Below, piece by piece: positions 1 to 5,223 of a stretch of 7,913 nucleotides of DNA; the stretch's first letter is position 1; the number at the start of each line of letters is the position of its first letter. Source of the DNA: Candidatus Zixiibacteriota bacterium (lineage in GTDB: Bacteria > Zixibacteria > MSB-5A5 > CAIYYT01). Both the position numbers and the translations under genes were made by a program. The notes beneath the pieces were generated by a model, which was given only the letters and a program-made list of their open reading frames with translations, searched no databases and had not been told where the DNA came from. The DNA lies in contig JAGLUH010000300.1 in NCBI GenBank assembly GCA_023134875.1, positions 1 to 7,913 of the forward strand, given 5' to 3'.

Positions 1-1
1 C

Positions 2-847
2 TACGGCCCGCCCGGCCTGGGTAAAACGACCCTGGCGCATGTTATCACTGCGGAATTGGGTGTTGGCATCAAGGCTACCTCGGGGCCGATTCTGGAAAGG
101 GCCGCCGACCTGGCCGGTATTCTTACCAATCTCAAGGAACGTGACTGCCTTTTTATCGACGAGATTCATCGCATCAATCATGTGGTAGAGGAGTATCTCT
201 ATCCGGCGATGGAGGATTTCTCTCTTGATATTATTATCGACAAGGGGCCGGCCGCCCGCAGCGTACGACTACCGCTCAAACCGTTTACGCTGATCGGCGC
301 CACCACGCGTGCCGGTTTGCTTACTTCGCCCATGCGGGCCCGCTTTGGCGTGGTTGGCCGTCTTGACTATTATGATGCGGTGGATATCGAGCAGATTCTG
401 ATCCGGTCGGCAAAAATCCTCCGGGTCGAACTTGACGATGGTGGTCGCCGTCAGATTGCCGCCCGCTCACGGGGTACGCCCCGAATCGCCAACCGCTTGT
501 TGCGCCGTCTGCGTGATTTTGCCCAGGTTAATGGCGACGGCCGGATTGTCGAATCACTGGCGACCGATAGCCTTGATCGTCTCGATGTCGATCATCTCGG
601 TCTTGATGATATGGACAAGAAAATCCTGCGGGTGATTGTCGAGAAATTCTCCGGCGGCCCTGTGGGCTTGAATACACTTGCGGTAGCTGTCGGCGAGCAG
701 GGAGAAACGATTGAAGAGATTTATGAGCCGTTCCTGATCCAGGAAGGACTTTTGAACCGGACGCCCCGCGGTCGGGTGGCGACAACGGCGGCGTACAAAC
801 ATCTTAACTACAAAGAGAATGACAACAAGCAGGCGAATCTATTCTAA
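2..847 (+). CDS. ruvB: RuvB Holliday junction branch-migration ATPase (5' truncated by window edge)
   Basis: This is the motor subunit of the RuvAB complex, a hexameric AAA+ ATPase that drives branch migration of Holliday junctions in recombinational repair. The reading frame is already open at base 2, and 281 residues are visible. Walker A (GPPGLGKT) is at visible residues 2-9, Walker B (LFIDEIHR) at 50-57 and the sensor-1 motif GATTRAG at 99-105. The probable arginine finger is R114 in MRARFG, and the sensor-2 stretch RGTPRIANR starts at 157. The C-terminal winged-helix domain ends with TPRGRVATT, as in E. coli RuvB. By memory comparison with E. coli RuvB the numbering offset is about 60, so only the N-terminal ~60 residues lie outside the window. 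It is intact to its stop codon. ruvB next to queA is a common bacterial arrangement, but here a 232-nt repeat-filled gap separates them. Confidence 0.97.
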   Translation, partial: YGPPGLGKTTLAHVITAELGVGIKATSGPILERAADLAGILTNLKERDCLFIDEIHRINHVVEEYLYPAMEDFSLDIIIDKGPAARSVRLPLKPFTLIGATTRAGLLTSPMRARFGVVGRLDYYDAVDIEQILIRSAKILRVELDDGGRRQIAARSRGTPRIANRLLRRLRDFAQVNGDGRIVESLATDSLDRLDVDHLGLDDMDKKILRVIVEKFSGGPVGLNTLAVAVGEQGETIEEIYEPFLIQEGLLNRTPRGRVATTAAYKHLNYKENDNKQANLF

Positions 848-900
848 CAGACTGGGGGGAAGTGATCGGTAACAAGATTAGTGGGCTGTTATCCCAAACT

Positions 901-924
901 GTAGGGGCACGCTGCCGCGTGCCT
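901..924 (+). repeat. REP-like element, GTAG plus 20-nt hairpin (copy 1)
   Basis: GTAG at 901-904 is followed directly by a 20-nt hairpin at 905-924. The arms are GGGCACGC and GCGTGCCT (7 Watson-Crick pairs plus one G-T at the base), with loop TGCC. The same plan, tetranucleotide plus an 8-4-8 hairpin beginning GGG, occurs at 5103-5126 on this strand and at 928-951 and 7868-7891 on the other. Known bacterial REP elements recognised by RAYT transposases have a GTAG/GGAG tetranucleotide at the hairpin foot, so the REP reading is an inference from architecture. Confidence 0.7.
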
Positions 925-927
925 ATT

Positions 928-951
928 GGGTGCACCACGGTGTACCCCTAT
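928..951 (-). repeat. REP-like element, inverted (copy 2), partner of copy 1
   Basis: Read on the minus strand this is ATAG (951-948) followed by a 20-nt hairpin (947-928). On the plus strand the arms are GGGTGCAC and GTGTACCC (8 pairs including one G-T), with loop CACG. Only 3 nt separate it from copy 1, and the two point toward each other. The outer TAGGGG (902-907) and CCCCTA (945-950) are also complementary, so the pair could fold as one long structure. Downstream on the plus strand it is followed by GAGTTGAATC, exactly as copy 4 is at 7892-7901. Confidence 0.65.
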
Positions 952-975
952 GAGTTGAATCAGTTACCTTCTGCG

Positions 976-999
976 CCGTCGGGAACCCTTTCCCGACGG
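976..999. repeat. GTCRGGAA-type hairpin, copy 1
   Basis: This is a perfect inverted repeat: CCGTCGGGAA (976-985) pairs with TTCCCGACGG (990-999) around loop CCCT, giving a 10-bp stem. Its core at 978-997 is, apart from two changes, the reverse complement of the hairpin at 1028-1047. No T-run follows. Confidence 0.75.
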
Positions 1000-1027
1000 A
1001 ACATGTGTGGTTCAGATGGATTAAAGC

Positions 1028-1047
1028 GTCAGGAAAGGGTTCCTGAC
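1028..1047. repeat. GTCRGGAA-type hairpin, copy 2 (mirror image of copy 1)
   Basis: GTCAGGAA (1028-1035) pairs perfectly with TTCCTGAC (1040-1047) around loop AGGG, an 8-bp stem. Compared with the reverse complement of 978-997, 18 of 20 bases agree. The two differences form one base pair (G-C in one copy, A-T in the other), so pairing is kept. The loops CCCT and AGGG are complementary to each other. Confidence 0.75.
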
Positions 1048-1079
1048 CTGCCCCTGACTTGCTGAAAGTATAAGGCGTC

Positions 1080-2099
1080 ATGGAGAAAATCACCTACAAC
1101 CTGCCGCAGAGTTTGGTAGCGCAGTTCCCCGCAGAGCAACGCGATCAATGCAAGTTGCTCTACTTGAAGCGCGCCAGCGGTGAACTGGAAGAGCATGTCT
1201 TCACCGACATTGTCCACCTCCTGACCGACAAACATCTGCTGATACTGAATGACACCAAAGTACAGAAAGCACGACTTTATGGCGTCGGCAGCCAGTCCGG
1301 GAGAAGGTGCGAGATATTCCTGGTGGACAAGCTGACTGACCAGGAGTGGATTTGCTTAGTCCGTCCCGGCAAGAAAGCCAAGGCCGGTCACCGTTTCTAT
1401 TTCTCCGCCCGCGAATTTTGCGAGGTCAAGGAGATACTCGCCGATGGTTCCCGTCGTGTGCTGTTTTCCGGCGCCACCGCGGAGGAACTGATGGAGAAGT
1501 ATGGACATATGCCGCTGCCTCCCTATATCGGGCGGGATGATGTCGCTCTCGACCGGCAGATGTATCAGACGGTCTATGCCAGAGAGGGGTTTTCGATTGC
1601 CGCACCGACCGCCGGTCTCCATTTTTCCGAGGAGCTTTTCAAGAAACTGGAGAAGAAAGGCGTCCAGACTTGCAGTATCAGGCTCGATATCGGTCGCGGC
1701 ACGTTCAAGATGATCGAGTCGAAGCATTATGAGAAACATAAGATGGATATGGAGGAGTACTGGATCAGCGAGGAAGCCGCCGCAGCCGTCAATACCGCCC
1801 GCAGTGATGGTAGCAAAGTCGTTGCTGTCGGTACTTCAGCCGCCCGCGCTCTTGAGGGTTGTTTCCGCAAGCATGGCGAGATAGTCGCCGGCCATGATGA
1901 CACTGATCTTTTCATCTTCCCCGGCTATGAGTTCAAGGTAGTTGACGCTATGATCACCAATTTCCATCTTCCTGCTTCTTCTTTGCTGGCGATGCTGGCG
2001 GCATTTGCCGGCAAAGAGGCAATCCTGTCGGCGTATGAATTCGCCATTGAGAACAAGTACCGCTTCTATTCTTACGGCGACGCGATGTTTGTCGAATGA
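1080..2099 (+). CDS. queA: S-adenosylmethionine:tRNA ribosyltransferase-isomerase QueA
   Basis: QueA transfers and isomerises the ribosyl group of S-adenosylmethionine onto preQ1 at position 34 of GUN-anticodon tRNAs, giving epoxyqueuosine, the penultimate intermediate of queuosine; it acts in the cytoplasm. The 339-residue protein is near the usual size (E. coli 356). Family motifs seen are LNDTKVQKARL (about 56-66), GHMPLPPYIGR (142-152), AAPTAGLHF (174-182), DTDLFIFPGYEFKVVDAMITNFHLP near the C-terminal third, and YRFYSYGDAM close to the end. Two spots differ from the common form I recall: LDIGRGTF (202-209) where LHVGxGTF is usual, and HKMDMEEY (220-227) where HxMHxE is usual. In both a histidine is replaced by aspartate (D203, D223). 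The start ATG has a weak AAGG 4 nt upstream. Its stop overlaps the ispD start (ATGA), suggesting translational coupling. Confidence 0.95.
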   Translation: MEKITYNLPQSLVAQFPAEQRDQCKLLYLKRASGELEEHVFTDIVHLLTDKHLLILNDTKVQKARLYGVGSQSGRRCEIFLVDKLTDQEWICLVRPGKKAKAGHRFYFSAREFCEVKEILADGSRRVLFSGATAEELMEKYGHMPLPPYIGRDDVALDRQMYQTVYAREGFSIAAPTAGLHFSEELFKKLEKKGVQTCSIRLDIGRGTFKMIESKHYEKHKMDMEEYWISEEAAAAVNTARSDGSKVVAVGTSAARALEGCFRKHGEIVAGHDDTDLFIFPGYEFKVVDAMITNFHLPASSLLAMLAAFAGKEAILSAYEFAIENKYRFYSYGDAMFVE

Positions 2100-2776
2100 A
2101 TAACTGGTGCATCATAACCGCCGCCGGCGCCAGCACTCGCCTGCCGGGAGCGGTCGCCAAACAGTTCCGACCCTTGGAAAGTAAACCGATTCTCGCCTGG
2201 ACAATTGATAAGTTTGAAGCTAGTGAATGGATTGACTCGATTATCATAGTTGTTGCTGACACTGACATTACCTATGCTCGGGAAGCAGTCATTGATCGCT
2301 TTGGTTTCGGAAAAGTCACTGATGTCATTGCCGGCGGCGCCACCCGCTTCGATTCGATCCTCGCCGGCCTGAAAGCGGTGCCCGATACCGCTGACCTCGT
2401 TTTCATTCATGATGGCGTTCGTCCCTTTATCACGGTCGCAGAAATAGAACAGGTCGGCAGGGTGGCCGCAGCGCATGACGCTGCTGTCCTGGCGGTGCCC
2501 CAGACGGAAACCTTGAAGCGGGTGGAGGGGGAATTTGTCATTTCCACTATTGACCGCAGCAAAGTCTGGATTGCCCAGACACCGCAGGTATTCAGGTACG
2601 AGGCGATCATATCGGCTTACATCCAGGCGCTGGAGCAGGATCGCGAATTTCCTGATGACGCCTCGGTTTGTGAAGCGTTCGGGATTAGCGTGAGGGTGGT
2701 CGAAGGCAGCCGCACCAATATGAAGATTACTACGCCGCAGGATCTGGAAGCGGCGCGCAAGTTGCTGCGTGAATGA
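2096..2776 (+). CDS. ispD: 2-C-methyl-D-erythritol 4-phosphate cytidylyltransferase IspD
   Basis: IspD is the third step of the MEP isoprenoid pathway: MEP + CTP gives CDP-methylerythritol + PPi. The 226-residue, single-domain protein fits the family (E. coli 236). The nucleotide-binding loop TAAGASTRL is at 8-16, with R15 and K22 (AKQF) at the expected catalytic positions. GGATRFDSILAGL follows in mid-protein. HDGVRPF has D106, the same number as the E. coli catalytic Asp. TPQVFR comes later, and K210 sits in NMKITTPQDL near the C-terminus. It starts inside the queA stop (4-nt ATGA overlap) without a strong ribosome binding site of its own, so it probably relies on coupled translation. It is not fused to IspF as in some proteobacteria; ispF follows as a separate gene. 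Confidence 0.95.
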   Translation: MNNWCIITAAGASTRLPGAVAKQFRPLESKPILAWTIDKFEASEWIDSIIIVVADTDITYAREAVIDRFGFGKVTDVIAGGATRFDSILAGLKAVPDTADLVFIHDGVRPFITVAEIEQVGRVAAAHDAAVLAVPQTETLKRVEGEFVISTIDRSKVWIAQTPQVFRYEAIISAYIQALEQDREFPDDASVCEAFGISVRVVEGSRTNMKITTPQDLEAARKLLRE

Positions 2777-2787
2777 ATGCGTATTAA

Positions 2788-2793
2788 CGGGAG
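2788..2793 (+). promoter_or_regulatory. Ribosome binding site deciding the TTG start of ispF
   Basis: CGGGAG lies 6 nt before TTG at 2800. In the ispF frame an in-frame TAA stands at 2785-2787, and no ATG or GTG occurs between it and the conserved GFGFDVH motif. TTG is therefore the only standard start available. Confidence 0.8.
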
Positions 2794-2799
2794 ATATTT

Positions 2800-3273
2800 T
2801 TGCAGCGAGTAGGTTTTGGTTTTGATGTGCATCCCTTTGGTGAGGGACGCAGGCTTATCCTCGGTGGCGAGCAAATCGATCATCCCCTCGGCTTGGTTGG
2901 CCATTCTGATGCCGATGTGCTGACGCATGCGCTTTGTGATGCTCTTTTGGGAGCGGCAGCGCTGGGTGATATTGGTCAGCATTTCCCACCCGACGATCCT
3001 CAGTATAAGGACATCTCCTCTCTGCGGCTGTTGGAGCAGGTGGTACGGCTGCTGCAACATCACCACTGGCGGCTGGTAAACGCCGACCTGACCTTAGTGC
3101 TGGAAAAGCCCCGGATAGCGCCATATTCTGATAAGATAAGAGCAAACCTCGCCACGGCTATGCAGACTTCTGTAGATGTGATCTCTCTAAAAGCCACCAC
3201 CACTGAGGGATTGGGATTCACCGGTCAGGGCGAGGGCATCGCCGCAATGGCGGTGGTTCTGGTAGAGCAGTAA
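2800..3273 (+). CDS. ispF: 2-C-methyl-D-erythritol 2,4-cyclodiphosphate synthase IspF
   Basis: IspF is the fifth MEP-pathway enzyme. It cyclises CDP-ME 2-phosphate to ME-2,4-cyclodiphosphate with release of CMP, and known members are trimeric with a zinc site. At 157 residues it is full length (E. coli 159). The zinc ligands are visible as D9 and H11 in FDVHPF and H43 after the HSDAD motif (35-39). DALLGAAALGDIGQHFP follows at 47-63, and the conserved KATTTEGLGFTGQGEGI at 131-147 includes E136, the counterpart of E. coli E135. The start is TTG, enforced by an upstream in-frame stop and supported by a Shine-Dalgarno match. It is 23 nt downstream of ispD, and its TAA overlaps the next gene's ATG by one base (TAATG). 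Confidence 0.96.
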   Translation: MQRVGFGFDVHPFGEGRRLILGGEQIDHPLGLVGHSDADVLTHALCDALLGAAALGDIGQHFPPDDPQYKDISSLRLLEQVVRLLQHHHWRLVNADLTLVLEKPRIAPYSDKIRANLATAMQTSVDVISLKATTTEGLGFTGQGEGIAAMAVVLVEQ

Positions 3274-3905
3274 TGGAGTATCTCCTGGCCCGAACCGACC
3301 AGTTGTTTGACCTGGTTGCCAACCACAGCCCCCTTTGGATATATCTTTTTGTCCTGGTGTCCATGACTATCGAAAACTTCTTTCCCCCATATCCCGGCGA
3401 CACTGCTATCTTCATCTGCGGTGTTTATGCTGCCGGCAGCCATGCTTCCTGGGGGCTGATCTACTTTCTGTCGGTGATCGGCACCTTGATCTCGGTGATG
3501 GCGCTCTACTACATCGGCCGCAGCAAGGGGCGGGCGATCTTTGCCAGCCGGAAGATCAGGTGGTTGAATGTTAACAAATTGGAAAAGCTGGAGCGCTGGT
3601 TTGCCCGCTGGGGCGAGAAACTGCTGCTCGTATCACGTTACCTGACCGGCGCCAGGGCGCTGCTGGCTTTGTTTGCCGGTGTCGGCAACGTGCGTCCGGC
3701 GAAGATGCTCATTTATAGCCTGATTTCGACCCTCACCTGGAACTTCCTGGTTCTCTACCTGGCGCTGGCACTCCGGCGTGATTGGCAAAAAATCGATTCG
3801 ATTCTGGACACCTATAACACGATCATCTTTATTCTGATAGCGGTTGTTGTTATCGTTGTAGTAATGAGGTTTTTTATCAGAAAACGGAGAATACCAACAC
3901 GGTGA
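3273..3905 (+). CDS. DedA/VTT-family integral membrane protein
   Basis: This is a 210-residue polytopic membrane protein of the DedA (SNARE-associated/VTT) family. Characterised members translocate or scramble lipids, and some bacterial ones recycle undecaprenyl phosphate across the cytoplasmic membrane; the substrate here is not proven. Diagnostic features are acidic E34 followed by the PPYPGD signature (38-43), the glycine-containing helix ending YYIGRSKG (79-86), and the basic SRYLTGAR segment (121-128) with R122 and R128 leading into LALFAGVG. Hydrophobic stretches lie at about 21-33, 44-55, 61-81, 117-138, 145-166 and 183-201, with an Arg/Lys-rich C-terminal tail (199-210). No cleavable signal peptide is evident. 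It overlaps ispF by 1 nt and ddl by 4 nt. The company of isoprenoid and peptidoglycan genes fits a role with undecaprenyl carriers (inference). Confidence 0.9.
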   Translation: MEYLLARTDQLFDLVANHSPLWIYLFVLVSMTIENFFPPYPGDTAIFICGVYAAGSHASWGLIYFLSVIGTLISVMALYYIGRSKGRAIFASRKIRWLNVNKLEKLERWFARWGEKLLLVSRYLTGARALLALFAGVGNVRPAKMLIYSLISTLTWNFLVLYLALALRRDWQKIDSILDTYNTIIFILIAVVVIVVVMRFFIRKRRIPTR

Positions 3906-4912
3906 AGATAGTGGTATTGGCAGGCGGCGAATCAGCGGAGCGCGAGGTCTCACTTGAAAGTGGCCAAGCAGTGGCGGCAGGTCTCAAGGCTCTGGGGCAT
4001 CAAGCGATCCTGATCGACCTGGGCAATGATCGCCGACGTCTCGAAATGTTCGCCCGGGGGCAGCTAGCTATTGATTCTGCCGGTCAGTTATTGGTTCCCG
4101 CGAGCGACACCGTTGATACTGATACTACCGGCAGGCTTGATGACTATACTTGCGTATTCATCGCTCTGCATGGCGGTATCGGCGAAAACGGTATTTTGCA
4201 GGCGCTGCTCGACCTCACCGGCATGAAGTATACCGGTTCCGGAGTGACGGCGTCGGCGTTGGCGATGGACAAGTACCGCTCCAAGTTGCTCTTTGAGTCG
4301 GTCGGCATCCCGACTCCGGAGTTGATCTTTTTCGGTGATGTCGATCAGGCTGCTGCTTTTGGAGAGAGCAGAGCGGCTGAAGAGATTCAATACCCGGTGG
4401 TGGTCAAACCGAATCAGCAGGGTTCAACCATCGGCCTCACCATTGTTGGCGAGTATTCGGCGCTGAATGATGCCATCAGGCAGGCGGCAAAATATGACAA
4501 AGGTATCCTGATTGAGAGATTCATATCGGGCAGAGAACTAACCGTAGCGATACTGGGTGGGGAAGCGTTGCCGGTGGTGGAGATTGTCCCGAAATCAGGG
4601 TTCTATGATTATCAGGCAAAGTACACTGCCGGTGAATCGGAGTATGTCTGTCCAGCGGAACTTGGTGGTGCTGTCGCCGATAAGATCAAGGATTACGCGC
4701 TTTCGGCGTACCAGGTTCTGGATTGCTGTGGTTATGCGCGGGTCGATTTTCGCATGAATGAGGTGGGTGAATTATTTTGCCTGGAGCTTAACACGCTGCC
4801 CGGCATGACTTCAACCTCGCTGGTGCCGAAAGCGGCTCAGGCTGCCGGCATCAATTTTGAGAAGCTGCTGGAACGTATTATCGAGTTGGCAATAGGAGAT
4901 GAACGTCGGTAA
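3902..4912 (+). CDS. ddl: D-alanine--D-alanine ligase
   Basis: Ddl is an ATP-grasp ligase that joins two D-alanines for the peptidoglycan stem peptide; it acts in the cytoplasm. Motifs are GGESAEREVSLESG (8-21, E13 matching E. coli DdlB E15), HGGIGENG (90-97), GSGVTASALAMDK, and the ATP-binding KPNQQGSTIG (169-178, S175 matching S150). FYDYQAKY (234-241) has K240/Y241 as in D-Ala-D-Ala rather than D-Ala-D-Lac ligases. The metal ligands are D282, E295 and N297 in RVDF and LELNTLPGM. It is 336 residues, about 30 longer than DdlB, mostly from an extra stretch around residues 40-85 before HGG; inserts there occur in other Ddls. The start is GTG, overlapping the preceding stop as GTGA, with GGAG at 3886-3889, a rather long 12 nt upstream. 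A 311-nt gap without a gene follows. Confidence 0.95.
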   Translation: MKIVVLAGGESAEREVSLESGQAVAAGLKALGHQAILIDLGNDRRRLEMFARGQLAIDSAGQLLVPASDTVDTDTTGRLDDYTCVFIALHGGIGENGILQALLDLTGMKYTGSGVTASALAMDKYRSKLLFESVGIPTPELIFFGDVDQAAAFGESRAAEEIQYPVVVKPNQQGSTIGLTIVGEYSALNDAIRQAAKYDKGILIERFISGRELTVAILGGEALPVVEIVPKSGFYDYQAKYTAGESEYVCPAELGGAVADKIKDYALSAYQVLDCCGYARVDFRMNEVGELFCLELNTLPGMTSTSLVPKAAQAAGINFEKLLERIIELAIGDERR

Positions 4913-4951
4913 TGTATGCTAATATCGAAACCAATGAACACGAATGAGGTT

Positions 4952-5031
4952 TGTAGGTCGGTGTTCCGAGTCCTGAGCATTAGCGAAGGAGGAGAAACCC
5001 GACACCGGCCCGCCTCGGCGGGTTGGGTTTC
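4952..5031. repeat. Composite palindromic repeat (TGTAGGTCGG type)
   Basis: TGTAGGTCGGTGTTCCGA at 4952-4969 recurs at 7819-7836 with 15 of 18 identities, all three differences being transitions. Within the element GTCGG (4957-4961) can pair with CCGAC (4999-5003). A second nested fold pairs GAAACCC (4994-5000) with GGGTTTC (5025-5031), enclosing CCCGCC/GGCGGG (5009-5014 and 5017-5022). It also begins with GTAG (4953-4956), as the REP-like elements do. The exact borders are uncertain. Confidence 0.55.
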
Positions 5032-5037
5032 GCGGTT

Positions 5038-5057
5038 CGTCCGGTGGTTGCCGGACG
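5038..5057. repeat. Inverted repeat, 7-bp stem
   Basis: CGTCCGG (5038-5044) pairs with CCGGACG (5051-5057) around loop TGGTTG. The right arm is repeated at 5062-5070 (TGCCGGACG), so the left arm could pair with either copy. Confidence 0.6.
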
Positions 5058-5102
5058 GCAATGCCGGACGATGAAGCAGTCTATTGTGTTACTTCACTTG
5101 GC

Positions 5103-5126
5103 GTAGGGGCAGAGCGTGCTCTGCCC
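5103..5126 (+). repeat. REP-like element, GTAG plus 20-nt hairpin (copy 3)
   Basis: GTAG at 5103-5106 is followed by a 20-nt hairpin. GGGCAGAG (5107-5114) pairs perfectly with CTCTGCCC (5119-5126) around CGTG. The dimensions are identical to copies 1, 2 and 4. The arm sequence differs from theirs while complementarity is complete. Confidence 0.7.
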
Positions 5127-5140
5127 TCAAGATTGCTTCA

Positions 5141-5155
5141 TCCGCCTGTGGCGGA
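5141..5155. repeat. Short perfect hairpin
   Basis: TCCGCC (5141-5146) pairs with GGCGGA (5150-5155) around TGT. There is no T-run after it. It is probably another intergenic palindrome rather than a terminator. Confidence 0.5.
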
Positions 5156-5208
5156 CTCGGAATTACCAGGAGAATCGGTAAATAATTTGGTGCAAGCAAT
5201 AAAGAATC

Positions 5209-5218
5209 AGGAGAAAGG
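5209..5218 (+). promoter_or_regulatory. Ribosome binding site of the M42 peptidase gene
   Basis: AGGAGAAAGG ends 5 nt before ATG at 5224. Its AGGAG core is 10 nt and its second purine block 5 nt from the start. It supports ATG 5224 as the start of the protein. Confidence 0.7.
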
Positions 5219-5223
5219 TTATC

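Larger units (their letters stand above)
848..1079. other. Intergenic region ruvB-queA, filled with palindromic repeats
   Basis: This 232-nt gap has no convincing gene. Bases 848-900 show nothing recognisable. From 901 to 1047 there are four 20-nt hairpins, annotated separately: an inverted pair of GTAG-type REP-like elements and a mirror-image pair of GTCRGGAA hairpins. None is followed by a T-run, so they do not look like intrinsic terminators. The last 30 bases before queA carry only a weak AAGG (1072-1075) as a possible ribosome binding site. I could not identify a credible sigma-70 promoter. Small open frames crossing the area (for example 862-1065) are made of repeat sequence. Confidence 0.8.
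4913..5223. other. Intergenic region ddl-M42 peptidase, hairpin-rich
   Basis: This 311-nt gap has no supportable gene. It holds, in order, a TGTAGGTCGG-type repeat (4952-4969), a nested hairpin (4994-5031), a 20-nt inverted repeat (5038-5057) with a 9-nt direct repeat TGCCGGACG at 5049-5057 and 5062-5070, a REP-like element (5103-5126) and a short hairpin (5141-5155). The final ~60 bases are AT-richer and could contain the promoter of the M42-cysS pair, but I could not pick a convincing -35/-10 pair. No hairpin is followed by a T-run. Confidence 0.8.

Noticed and set aside
976..1047. Intrinsic terminators for ruvB
   Set aside because: The hairpins are strong, but neither is followed by a T-run. 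The same holds for those at 5107-5126 and 7868-7887.
901..1047. CRISPR array
   Set aside because: The repeats are few, in both orientations, not regularly spaced, and lack uniform spacers or adjacent cas genes.
862..1065. Open frame of 67 codons in the ruvB-queA spacer
   Set aside because: It consists almost entirely of palindromic repeat sequence, has no ribosome binding site and encodes nothing recognisable.
848..1079. Riboswitch (for example preQ1) upstream of queA
   Set aside because: The short preQ1 aptamer signature was looked for near queA but not recognised. The structure seen is accounted for by the repeat hairpins.
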